From positions 1 to 41,505 of the IMG/VR virus record IMGVR_UViG_3300025087_000164: a stretch of 41,505 nucleotides of DNA. One strand, given 5' to 3'. Numbering within the stretch: the first letter of the stretch is position 1; every line of letters begins with the position of its first letter. Under the pieces are notes generated by a model. The model was not told the origin of the DNA. It saw only the letters and a list, made by a program, of their open reading frames with translations, and made no database searches. Of the stretch, positions 29,627 through 37,800 are shown one piece after another. A program made the position numbers and the translations under genes. This stretch comes from a virus.

Positions 29627-30265
29627 ATGCCAACAGGAATATACAAACGTAAACCATGTTCAGAGGAAACTAAACGAAAAATTAGTTTAGCTAATGCGCT
29701 TGTCAAAAGGAAAACTGGAGAACTAGCATCAAATTGGAAAGGCGGAAAACCAAAGTGTATTGATTGTGGAAAACGATTAAGTATTTATCATGGTAAAAGT
29801 AAAAGATGTATTCAATGTAATTCGAAGTTGCATAATGGAGAAAATCACTATAATTGGCAAGGTGGATGGAAAAATAAACTTCCTAACTGTAGTGAATGTG
29901 GAAAACAATTGTCAACTTACAACAGTAAAAAATGCTGTGAGCATAAAGGATTAAAAGGAAAGAATAGTCCTAATTGGAAAGGTGGCGCAGTCTCAAAAAG
30001 AAAACTGGAAAGGAATAGATTTAAGGTAGAAATGCAAAAATTAGTTTTTGAGAGAGATGACTACGCTTGCCAACTTTGCGGTATTAGAGGAGTATATTTA
30101 CAAGTTGACCATATTCAATCTTGGGCTGAATATGTAGAACTCCGTTTCTCAATGGATAATTGTAGAACTTTATGTATGGGTTGTCATTATAAAGTAACTT
30201 ACGGTAGACCAATGCCTTCTCATGTCAAGGAATGGGGACATAGTTTGAAAGGACAATTATTATGA
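29627..30265 (+). CDS. HNH homing endonuclease with NUMOD3 repeats
   Basis: 212 residues. Three NUMOD3-type motifs (ASNWKGGK, HYNWQGGW, SPNWKGGA), each near cysteine pairs (CIDCGK, CSECGK), then a C-terminal HNH: FERDDYACQLCGIRGVYLQVDHIQSW and NCRTLCMGCHYKVT. Such genes spread by cutting intron-less or gene-less alleles. It lies between gmhA and the transaldolase, keeping their coupling by ATGA at the right end, and is visibly more A/T-rich than its neighbours. ATG 29627 preferred to GTG 29609. Confidence 0.88.
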   Translation: MPTGIYKRKPCSEETKRKISLANALVKRKTGELASNWKGGKPKCIDCGKRLSIYHGKSKRCIQCNSKLHNGENHYNWQGGWKNKLPNCSECGKQLSTYNSKKCCEHKGLKGKNSPNWKGGAVSKRKLERNRFKVEMQKLVFERDDYACQLCGIRGVYLQVDHIQSWAEYVELRFSMDNCRTLCMGCHYKVTYGRPMPSHVKEWGHSLKGQLL

Positions 30266-30975
30266 AAGAATCCGGTATATTTTACGATTCCGCAAACCTT
30301 AAAGACCTCAAAAAGTGGTTTGACTCCGGTATTTTAGGGGGGGCCACAACAAACCCCGTTATTCTTCAAAAGGAGGGAGTTTTTAATATTCCCGAGCACA
30401 TATCAAAGATGATAGAAATTGTCGGGGAAGACTTCCCTATCTCTATTGAGGTTCCCGACTCCGAGATGCCTGGGGGCGAAATGGTTGAACTTGCTCTCAG
30501 GTATGCCAGGATGTTTCCCAAAAATGCCGTCATTAAGATACCGATGGACCCGAGAGATCCCCCGAAAGCCTTTGAAGTAATGAGTAAACTAATCAAAGAG
30601 GGCGTAAAGATTAACGCTACACTCGGTCTAACTTCAGGACAACTCATAGGAGCATCCGAAGCCCTCCGGGGAAGCAAGGATAGTTATATAAGTTTATTTT
30701 GGGGGAGATGTGAAGAAGCCGGAGGAACGGGGGCTATTTCAACCTTAACTGCGGTCCTAAATTATCTTGAAAAGCACAATCTATCTTCGAAAGTAATTAT
30801 CGGGAGCATTCGAAGTGTGGACCAAATTGAAAAAGCCTTTAGTTTGGGTGCGGATATAGTTACCATCCCTCCCAAACTATTAGAGGATTGGATGTTTACC
30901 CAAAGAGGCGTAGAAACCGCCGATCAGTTTAATAAAGCCTATCGTGATATAAAAGGGAAGGTTACTTTAATATAA
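30262..30975 (+). CDS. tal: Transaldolase (TalC/FSA-like subfamily)
   Basis: 237 residues. FYDSANLKDLKKWFDSGILG and GATTNPVIL open the barrel, VIKIPMDP carries the Schiff-base lysine, INATLGLTSGQ and SLFWGRCEEAGGTG follow. Transaldolases move a three-carbon unit to give sedoheptulose 7-phosphate, substrate of GmhA. Some close relatives have fructose-6-phosphate aldolase or other activities, so exact substrate is inferred from the neighbours. Phage transaldolases are known in cyanophages, with another purpose. Confidence 0.88.
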   Translation: MKESGIFYDSANLKDLKKWFDSGILGGATTNPVILQKEGVFNIPEHISKMIEIVGEDFPISIEVPDSEMPGGEMVELALRYARMFPKNAVIKIPMDPRDPPKAFEVMSKLIKEGVKINATLGLTSGQLIGASEALRGSKDSYISLFWGRCEEAGGTGAISTLTAVLNYLEKHNLSSKVIIGSIRSVDQIEKAFSLGADIVTIPPKLLEDWMFTQRGVETADQFNKAYRDIKGKVTLI

Positions 30976-30977
30976 AT

Positions 30978-31481
30978 ATGAAAATTGTTGGGAATGGTGC
31001 TATCGCCAAAGCGGTTAGTGATGCCGAAGCAAAAGATAGATTATATTTTTGTTCGGGCGTAAGTAATTCTTCAGAGGTTCGGGAATCTGAATATCAAAGA
31101 GAAATAGACTTGCTCATGAAACAAGATAAAGACTCTCATCTTGTTTACTTTAGTTCCCTAGGGGTCTTGGGCGGAACTAGCCGATATTACGAACACAAAA
31201 GACAGGTGGAGGCCATCGTTAAGACTTATTTCGATAAATATACAATCGTGAGGCTAGGTAATATAACTTGGAAAAATGATAATCCTCATACCTTAATCAA
31301 TTCTATGAAGTTGAGGGTGAAAAGAGGCGAAAAGCTGGAAATTAGGGATGAGTACCGCTATTTAGTCGATAAAGATGAGTTTTTATATTGGGTTAATCTT
31401 ATCCCTGAATGGAGTTGTGAAATCTCTATCATCGGGAAGCGGATGAAAGTTAGAGAAGTCGTGAAGAAGTATGTACTATAG
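30978..31481 (+). CDS. Short NAD-dependent epimerase/reductase-like protein
   Basis: 167 residues. MKIVGNGAIAKAV resembles a truncated dinucleotide loop, VYFSSLGVLGG the active-site Ser/Thr strand, YYEHK the YxxxK catalytic pair, and YTIVRLGNITW the following strand of extended SDR enzymes (RmlD/GalE types, about 300 residues). At about half that length the N-terminal region is cut down, so NAD binding is uncertain. It may reduce or epimerise the nucleotide-heptose, or be a decayed copy. Confidence 0.55.
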   Translation: MKIVGNGAIAKAVSDAEAKDRLYFCSGVSNSSEVRESEYQREIDLLMKQDKDSHLVYFSSLGVLGGTSRYYEHKRQVEAIVKTYFDKYTIVRLGNITWKNDNPHTLINSMKLRVKRGEKLEIRDEYRYLVDKDEFLYWVNLIPEWSCEISIIGKRMKVREVVKKYVL

Positions 31482-31507
31482 GAAACAATTTTGATACTTG
31501 ACAACTT

Positions 31508-32365
31508 ATGAACATATCAATTTTTGCCAAACCACCTTTTCTTAATGTTAATCCGGGCCAGCCTTATAAGTTTGGTACACCGATAAGACGAGGCCACTTA
31601 ATGAGGGTTTCCTCGATTATTAGAGGAATCCAAATATCCGAACAACTCAAATGCAAACTCAATCCCACTGAAGGATATGAGAACGATGCTTGTATTTACG
31701 TTAAGCCCCATGTTCCTCTTGGATATGATTTTAAGTTTGAAGGTAGACCGTATATGGATATTATAGACGGGTGGGCGTTAGGACCGTTAATGGTCAAACA
31801 CCCTGAAGTTCCGGTAATCGTTATCTCACTACATGATAAAGAACTTCTCGAGAAAATCCTTCCTAATAAAATTATTTTAATTCCCCAGCACCATGTTAAT
31901 TTTGAACGGGTTGTAAGATATAAGGATTCAATGGTTAATGTCGGAGTAATCGGAACGGCGGGGGCTTTTCCTTTCTTACCTGGAGAGTTAAATAGCAGAT
32001 TAGCGGAACGAGGAATGAACTTAATCGAGTTTTCCAAATTCGATACCAGAAAAGGGATTCAAGACTTTTACCAAAGTTTGTTTGTTCAAATAGTTTGGAG
32101 GCCATATAAAAAGAATCTGGCCAATCCGTTAAAGTTGGTCAATGGGGCATCTTTCGGTGTTCCCACAATCGCCCTTGAGGAAGATTCGTTTAAGGAGCTA
32201 AATGGTTATTATTTTCCAGTCCATACTTTGGATGAGTTCTTCGAGCAACTAGATAAGTTAAGAGGCGATCCGTTATTTTATGAGGACTTTTCTAATAAGT
32301 TAATTGCCAAAGCAGAAGAATACCACATAGAGAATATAGCAAATTTGTATAGAAAACTAACTTAA
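31508..32365 (+). CDS. GT-B-like glycosyltransferase
   Basis: 285 residues. The C-terminal part reads VWRPYKKNLANPLKLVNGAS and FGVPTIALEEDSFKEL, a nucleotide-sugar-binding pattern of GT4-like enzymes (Glu and Gly-rich turn). The N-terminal half is mixed alpha/beta (KPHVPLGYDF, VIVISLHDKELLEK, NVGVIGTAG). Shorter than a standard GT4 (about 370). A different fold from the three GT2 paralogues, so likely a different linkage. Confidence 0.6.
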   Translation: MNISIFAKPPFLNVNPGQPYKFGTPIRRGHLMRVSSIIRGIQISEQLKCKLNPTEGYENDACIYVKPHVPLGYDFKFEGRPYMDIIDGWALGPLMVKHPEVPVIVISLHDKELLEKILPNKIILIPQHHVNFERVVRYKDSMVNVGVIGTAGAFPFLPGELNSRLAERGMNLIEFSKFDTRKGIQDFYQSLFVQIVWRPYKKNLANPLKLVNGASFGVPTIALEEDSFKELNGYYFPVHTLDEFFEQLDKLRGDPLFYEDFSNKLIAKAEEYHIENIANLYRKLT

Positions 32366-32366
32366 A

Positions 32367-34076
32367 ATGATAGACCTTAGCGTGCTTGTGCCTGCGCGCA
32401 ACGAAGAATTTCTACAAAAGACGATTGATGATTTAACTGAAAACGCAGAAGGGAATATTGAAATCATTGCAATCTTGGATGGATATTTACCCGACCCCCC
32501 TCTCAAACCAAATCCTAAACTGATTGTTATCTATCACCCCGAATCCGTTGGGCAAAGGTTGGCGACCAAAGAAGCCGCCAAACTTGCTAATGGCAAGTAT
32601 TTAATGAAAATTGACGCTCACTGCGCCTTCGATAAGGGATTTGATGTCAAAATGATGGCGGATATGCAGGACGATTGGACTCTTCTCCCTATGATGAAGA
32701 ATCTCCACGCTTTCGACTGGGTCTGTCCAGATGGCCACAGACGCTACCAGGGGCCTTCTGGGCCGTGCCAGTGGAAGTTTGACGGCAAGGAGTGGGTATA
32801 TTCGGAAACTAAACACAATACTGCATCAGATAAAGTATGCGGTAAACCCACTACCAAGGATGTCGTTTGGATAGTAAAGCACAATCCTACAAGTACAACC
32901 TATAGATTCGATAAGACGATGCACTTCCAATACTGGAAAGACCTCGAAAAGAGACAAGCTGGTGAATTGGTCGAATCATTGAGTATTCAAGGCTCATGCT
33001 TTATGTGTACAAGAGAGAAGTTTTTTGAATTAGACCTCTGCGGAGATGAGTTTGGCAGTTGGGGCCAGCAAGGAGTGGAAGTGGCCTGTAAAAGTTGGCT
33101 TTCCGGCGGAAGGGTTCTGGTTACGAAAAAAACTTGGTACGCTCATATGTTTAGGACTCAAGGAGGCGATTTCGGCTTCCCCTATCACAATCCTCAATCC
33201 GAAGTCGAAAAGAATAGAGAGCTATCAAGGCAATTATTCCAACACGACAAGTGGCCGAAAGCGACCAGAAAGTTCCAGTGGTTACTGGATAAGTTTAATC
33301 CCCCCGATTGGGGACTAACGAGAGGAATAATCTATTATACAGATAACGAACTTGCGAAGAATATAGCCAAACCCTGTCGGGAGGCGATTATAAAAGCAAG
33401 TAAGGATAAAAACATTCCGATTACCACCGCCGCCTTACATAGAAAATTAGACTTCGGAGTGAAGAATATCTACTTCCCTTCCTTAAAGAGAAGTTATCTA
33501 AGTATGTTTAAGCAGATTTTGGGAGCATTGGAAAATAGCAGTGCGGATATTATCTTCTTTTGTGAGGCGGACGTTTTGTATCACCCGACCCATTTTGACT
33601 TTATTCCCCCAGAAAAAGATACTTTTTACTTTAATCAGAGCGTTTGGTTCCTTAGAACAACCGATGGCCACGCCCTGCACTATGATGTCAACCAACTATC
33701 TGGGCTTTGCGTGTATCGGGATGCGGCCCTAACCCACTTCAGAGAAAGATACGAAATGGCTTTAGCCGAACATGAAAGATTAAAAGCAATTTATCCGAAT
33801 GAAGAGGAGTTTTTAAGGATGTTTAATAGGTTTATAAGGAATATGGGCTTTGAACCCTTCACCCACCATAGGGTTCAATGGAAAAATCAGTTTAAGATGG
33901 GAACTTGGAAATCCGAGCAACCGAATATAGACATCAAGCACGGGGCCAATGCTACCGGCCAAAGATGGAGGAAAGAGGAATATAGAAATCAACAGCTTCT
34001 TATAAATTGGACAGAGAGCGAGGATACAATCCCGGGTTGGCCTCCAACGAGAGAACTAATAAAAATGCTTCAATAA
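32367..34076 (+). CDS. Two-domain glycosyltransferase (GT2 paralogue C plus second domain)
   Basis: 569 residues. Residues 1-310 are a GT2 like those at 21648 and 25575: LSVLVPARNE, KIDAHCAFDKGFD, VTKKTWYAHMF and FQWLLDKFNPP. A Cys-rich insertion (CPDGHRRYQGPSGPCQ ... KVCGKPTTKD) is unique. Residues 315-569 form a second region with IIFFCEADVLYHPTHFDFIP, where EAD may be another metal site, and VRFxGT-type neighbours absent, so a second transferase is probable but not proven. Last gene of the island. Confidence 0.72.
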   Translation: MIDLSVLVPARNEEFLQKTIDDLTENAEGNIEIIAILDGYLPDPPLKPNPKLIVIYHPESVGQRLATKEAAKLANGKYLMKIDAHCAFDKGFDVKMMADMQDDWTLLPMMKNLHAFDWVCPDGHRRYQGPSGPCQWKFDGKEWVYSETKHNTASDKVCGKPTTKDVVWIVKHNPTSTTYRFDKTMHFQYWKDLEKRQAGELVESLSIQGSCFMCTREKFFELDLCGDEFGSWGQQGVEVACKSWLSGGRVLVTKKTWYAHMFRTQGGDFGFPYHNPQSEVEKNRELSRQLFQHDKWPKATRKFQWLLDKFNPPDWGLTRGIIYYTDNELAKNIAKPCREAIIKASKDKNIPITTAALHRKLDFGVKNIYFPSLKRSYLSMFKQILGALENSSADIIFFCEADVLYHPTHFDFIPPEKDTFYFNQSVWFLRTTDGHALHYDVNQLSGLCVYRDAALTHFRERYEMALAEHERLKAIYPNEEEFLRMFNRFIRNMGFEPFTHHRVQWKNQFKMGTWKSEQPNIDIKHGANATGQRWRKEEYRNQQLLINWTESEDTIPGWPPTRELIKMLQ

Positions 34077-34078
34077 GA

Positions 34079-34107
34079 TTGCCTTCCGATAATCTGCGAG
34101 TTTATAT
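34079..34107 (+). promoter_or_regulatory. Leaderless-type promoter before the fibre gene
   Basis: TTGCCT 34079-34084, spacer 17, TTATAT 34102-34107, TTGAGAT (7 nt), ATG 34115. It overlaps the last base pair region of the sugar island. Confidence 0.65.
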
Positions 34108-34114
34108 TTGAGAT

Positions 34115-35386
34115 ATGGCACAGCTTTTAGATACTTCCCTTTTTAATGATGCCAACTTGGTGGCTTACTACCGAACGGAAAGCGGGGCATTAACTACCGA
34201 CTCCAAAGGTAGTTTTACTTTAACTAACAACAATACTGTTGGCGAGGATACTGGCAAATATGGCGGTGCGGCAGACTTTGGGACAGCAAATACCGACAAA
34301 TCTCTAAGTATAGTTAATGATTTGGGGGTTCAAGGTGGAGCGTGTAGTTTGGTTGGTTGGCTCAAAGCGAATACAGCTATACCTGACGGTGGGAGTTGGA
34401 TGTTTGTTGGGGTAGAGGATGCTGGAACTTCTGTCAATTATGCAATTGTTTATTCTAGGACTGGTGCGACAAGAACCTTAACTTTCAGGCGCTATAGGCA
34501 GGGGGTTTCGGGGGATGAAATTTCTTACAATGTTGATTTAGGAACGACTTATCATCAAATAGTTTTGACTTATGACGCAACGAACCTTCGGGGATACTTG
34601 GATAATGTTTTGGTGGCTGGGCCAACGGCGTTTTCTGGGAACGGGAGTGGAGTTACGGCAGATATGTTTTCCATTGGTAACTTTAGAGGATTGGCGACTG
34701 GAAATGGCAGTTATGCTTCAATAGATGCAGATGATGTGGCGGTATTTACAAAGGCGCTTTCGGTGGCAGAGATTGACACTCTTTTTATAGATGGCAGTCC
34801 CTCCCTTTCCCCATCCGCCAGCTTAAGTCCCTCTGCTTCTCTTTCTCCTTCAGCGTCTTTGTCTCCGAGCGCATCTGCCTCTAAATCTGCTAGTGCATCG
34901 GAATCAAAATCCCTTTCACCTTCGGGCTCTTTAAGTCCTTCAGCTTCTGGTAGTGCATCTGGTTCTAAAAGTTTGAGTCCTTCTGCCAGTGAATCTAAAT
35001 CCCTTTCCCCCAGTGCATCAGAATCCAAAAGTGCTTCTCTTAGTGAATCGAAGTCGCTAAGTCCTTCAGCTTCCGAATCTAAATCGGCAAGCGCAAGTGA
35101 ATCCAAAAGCGCATCTGCTTCCGAATCTAAATCTGAATCAGCATCAGAATCTGCTTCGGGGTCGGCTTCTTTAAGCCCTAGTGCTAGTTTAAGTCCCAGT
35201 GCTTCGGTTTCTGCTTCTCTATCCCCTAGTGCCAGTGCAAGCCCCTCGGTTAGCCCATCAGCATCGCCTTCCCCAGCGGCTTATACTGATAAATATACAA
35301 CACAGGGAACTGCTTATACGGATAAATACTCAATTCAAGGAACGGCCTATACTGACAAGTATAAAAAGTTTCCTAATCTTCCATAG
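34115..35386 (+). CDS. LamG-like fibre protein with Ser-rich repeat
   Basis: 423 residues. Residues 1-225 fit a LamG/concanavalin-like jelly roll ([60 protein letters not shown]). Residues 228-388 are SPSAS repeats. The end has three copies of AYTDKYxxQGT. LamG domains often bind sugars, so this may be a receptor-binding or virion fibre protein with a repeat stalk. It has its own promoter-like box. Confidence 0.78.
   Translation: MAQLLDTSLFNDANLVAYYRTESGALTTDSKGSFTLTNNNTVGEDTGKYGGAADFGTANTDKSLSIVNDLGVQGGACSLVGWLKANTAIPDGGSWMFVGVEDAGTSVNYAIVYSRTGATRTLTFRRYRQGVSGDEISYNVDLGTTYHQIVLTYDATNLRGYLDNVLVAGPTAFSGNGSGVTADMFSIGNFRGLATGNGSYASIDADDVAVFTKALSVAEIDTLFIDGSPSLSPSASLSPSASLSPSASLSPSASASKSASASESKSLSPSGSLSPSASGSASGSKSLSPSASESKSLSPSASESKSASLSESKSLSPSASESKSASASESKSASASESKSESASESASGSASLSPSASLSPSASVSASLSPSASASPSVSPSASPSPAAYTDKYTTQGTAYTDKYSIQGTAYTDKYKKFPNLP
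34795..35277 (+). repeat. Coding Ser-rich repeat tract 3
   Basis: About 160 codons of SPSAS/SESKS units between the LamG-like domain and the C-terminal AYTDKY repeats. Confidence 0.93.
35278..35366 (+). repeat. Triple AYTDKY repeat
   Basis: Three near-identical 10-11-residue units ([31 protein letters not shown]) at the fibre C-terminus, differing at the DNA level mainly in third codon positions. Perhaps an attachment or trimerisation tip. Confidence 0.85.
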
Positions 35387-35415
35387 TTGCCTTCCAACAA
35401 TCCAGTGATTTAATC
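35387..35415 (+). promoter_or_regulatory. Leaderless-type promoter before the nozzle-like gene
   Basis: TTGCCT 35387-35392, spacer 17, TTAATC 35410-35415, TAGGAGT (7 nt), ATG 35423. TAGGAGT could also act as a ribosome-binding site. Confidence 0.6.
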
Positions 35416-35422
35416 TAGGAGT

Positions 35423-37030
35423 ATGTCGGCCTATGTAGTAAAAAAATTCCAAGGGGGCATTGGGTCTTCCAATGATATTGATATTGGCGGGAGGGGTTCA
35501 GCGAAATTCTTATCAAATTGCGATATAAGAAAGGCTAATGATTCCCTTTCGGCTGGGCAGGCCCTTAAAGAAGAGGGAGAGTTTGGCGGGACACATTCCC
35601 AATCTGCTTCGGTTTCACAAAGTCCTTCCCAGAGCCCAAGCGCAAGTGTCAGTGCATCTCCTAGTCCCAGTAGTAGTTCCTCGGCGTCTAAGTCGCCGTC
35701 TGCCTCGGCTTCTAGGTCCGTTTCGGCAAGCGCTTCCCCTTCAGCTTCAGCCAGTCCCTCTGCCTCGGTTAGCGCCTCTCCTTCCCCTTCGGCTGGACTA
35801 TTTAATGTTTTCGAGGATTTAATACTCTTTTTCGTGAAGGCATCGGACGGGAACACCTATGGGTTTGGTAACGCAGGACATATTTATCGAAGATACACGG
35901 ACGGATTTACGAGAATGGTTTATACAGACGCAGACGGAGCGATTAAAGGGGCGGTTGAAAAGCCCTCAGATGATGGGAAGACTTATCTTCAGTGGGCAAC
36001 TGGAACCTCAGTAAAACGAAAACCCCTCCCCGGCGCTTCCGATTGGAGCGATGTAACCGAAATAGCAGACAACTTAACGGGTGCGGATTGGCACACTATG
36101 AAACAAGTAGGTGGGGCAAACTATATTGCTAATGGCTCGAAGGTGGCTCTCGTTGGATATGATGACTCGTGGACAAACGAAGCCCTGGATATAATCCCAG
36201 GAAGATTGATAAAAACCATCATTGAAAGAAACGGAAGATCAGTCTTTGGCACTTATCCTGCGGGATACCCCGACAAAGGAACAAACGGTGCGATTGACTG
36301 TGAGGTTCCTTTGGTTCAAATAGGAGATGATGGAGAACTCTTTTTTGCCAACTTCTCCGACTCAATGCCTTACAAAAGATTCCCGGGCGGAGGCAGAGTA
36401 AACCCTGGCGGGGTAACAAACGAAGTAGACCAGATAGAGATATTCGATTGGGTATTTGGGGCGGACTCATGGATTGACAGACAGACACTGGGCAATATGT
36501 CTATGTGGGGAGTTTTTGGGGCTGATACGGATAGAAACGGAATCTACTTTATAGGTAGAAAAAATAAAGACCAGCCTTTTGCTATGAATCTTGAATATGC
36601 CTTAGAGGTGGACGAAATAGGGGCGGTAGCGAATGTAGAGGGAACCACGATTTGCTCCTACAGGGACGGGAACGATTTTGGCGTAAAAGTAGTAGACTCA
36701 GACAACAAAGCGACTGCGACTTATCAATCTTTGGAGTATAAGGCTCCTCTAAAAAAACCCTCAAACATCACGGAGTGGAAATACGCTGAGGTTGAAATGG
36801 CATCTTTACCCAGTGGCTGTTCGATAGCTTTTTATTATAGAATGGACAAGAATGGGGATTTTGTAAAAGCCAATGTTGCCGATGGTGGCACAAGTTTCAG
36901 CACGACAAGTGGCCGTAAGGCGGTCTTTCGTATAGGAGCAGAAGGACGGATTTATGAATTTCAGTTGATATTGACTCCGAGTGGAAATAATACGCCTGAA
37001 ATATACAAAATATCTACTTTTTTTGATTAA
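35423..37030 (+). CDS. Tail nozzle/propeller-like protein with inserted Ser-rich repeat
   Basis: 535 residues. An N-terminal tag of about 55 residues, an SRR tract (58-126), then a long beta-rich part with short blade-like units (GNTYGFGNAGHIYRRYTDGF, YIANGSKVALVGYDDSW, DGELFFANFSD, TDRNGIYFIGRKN) and a C-terminal beta sandwich (SLPSGCSIAFYYRMDKNGDF). The blade periodicity suggests a beta-propeller as in T7-like nozzle proteins. The SRR tract is inside the protein rather than at its end. Assigned from pattern and position. Confidence 0.65.
   Translation: MSAYVVKKFQGGIGSSNDIDIGGRGSAKFLSNCDIRKANDSLSAGQALKEEGEFGGTHSQSASVSQSPSQSPSASVSASPSPSSSSSASKSPSASASRSVSASASPSASASPSASVSASPSPSAGLFNVFEDLILFFVKASDGNTYGFGNAGHIYRRYTDGFTRMVYTDADGAIKGAVEKPSDDGKTYLQWATGTSVKRKPLPGASDWSDVTEIADNLTGADWHTMKQVGGANYIANGSKVALVGYDDSWTNEALDIIPGRLIKTIIERNGRSVFGTYPAGYPDKGTNGAIDCEVPLVQIGDDGELFFANFSDSMPYKRFPGGGRVNPGGVTNEVDQIEIFDWVFGADSWIDRQTLGNMSMWGVFGADTDRNGIYFIGRKNKDQPFAMNLEYALEVDEIGAVANVEGTTICSYRDGNDFGVKVVDSDNKATATYQSLEYKAPLKKPSNITEWKYAEVEMASLPSGCSIAFYYRMDKNGDFVKANVADGGTSFSTTSGRKAVFRIGAEGRIYEFQLILTPSGNNTPEIYKISTFFD
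35594..35797 (+). repeat. Coding Ser-rich repeat tract 4 (shortest)
   Basis: About 68 codons (SQSASVSQSPSQSPSAS onward), poorer in Lys/Glu and richer in Val/Gln than the other tracts. Confidence 0.92.
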
Positions 37031-37032
37031 AT

Positions 37033-37800
37033 ATGGCTGAAAAAGTATATGAGATAGAATCCGTACCCGAGACTCCCTTCCCCGGGGAACCCGAGTCTAT
37101 TATTCCTCAGGTTAAACTACCAGCAGGAACTTATGCTCCTACAGTGGCCCAAGAAAAGAGTTTCCCTAAAAAGAGAATAGCAACTGAGCTTCTAAGTACT
37201 GCACTCAATACAAGAAGCAGGAAAATCCTCGAATCGTTTGATTTGGAACAACGAGGGGCAATGCAGGTAGGAAATTTCCAAAAAGGCGTTACGGGAGATT
37301 TAAGGATTACTCCTAACGGACTAACCGCCAGGGATAAAGCGGGGATAACTACTTTTGCGATAGATGGGGATACTGGAGACGCCACCTTTAAGGGTACTGT
37401 TCAAGCTGGGGCTTTTATAGGTGGTTCCTCTGTGCAAGTAAACGACGATGGGATAACAATTTCTGGCGATAATGGAGATATGACATTTAATTCTGAGGGA
37501 TTGTCAACAGATGAATTTAGTGGAAATATTTTTACTTTCCGAAGGACAAATCCGAATAATGATGCAACTTTGGAACTTAATTCTAGTAATAACTTAGTTT
37601 TATTAAATGAAGGTGATTTGGAACTTAGAGCTGGAGGAGCCAATATTATTCTAGGTGAAGATGGGTCAGTTTTAATAAATGTGTTGGGCGTTTCTGCTGG
37701 GAAAGTAACAGTTAAAAAGGGTGGTACTACTTTGATGGAACTAGACAACAGTGGTAATTTAAATATAAAAGGAGTCCTATCCCAAAATTATGTTTTCTAA
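37033..37800 (+). CDS. Tail fibre/tip-like protein with beta-repeats
   Basis: 255 residues. After a Pro-rich lead (VPETPFPGEPESIIPQVKLP) and a helix, residues 90-255 contain the fibre pattern FAIDGDTGDATFKGTVQAGAF-type units and Gly/Asn/Asp-rich short strands (GDLELRAGGANIILGEDG, TVKKGGTTLMELDNSG). This fits a trimeric beta-solenoid tip such as DUF1983-like tail proteins. It lies after the nozzle and is a receptor-binding candidate. No SRR tract. Confidence 0.65.
   Translation: MAEKVYEIESVPETPFPGEPESIIPQVKLPAGTYAPTVAQEKSFPKKRIATELLSTALNTRSRKILESFDLEQRGAMQVGNFQKGVTGDLRITPNGLTARDKAGITTFAIDGDTGDATFKGTVQAGAFIGGSSVQVNDDGITISGDNGDMTFNSEGLSTDEFSGNIFTFRRTNPNNDATLELNSSNNLVLLNEGDLELRAGGANIILGEDGSVLINVLGVSAGKVTVKKGGTTLMELDNSGNLNIKGVLSQNYVF

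Noticed and set aside
31493-31507. Promoter before the GT-B-like gene (GATACT, and TTGACA at 31498)
   Set aside because: No -35 stands at the right distance before GATACT, and the TTGACA is only 4 nt from the start, so it cannot serve this gene.
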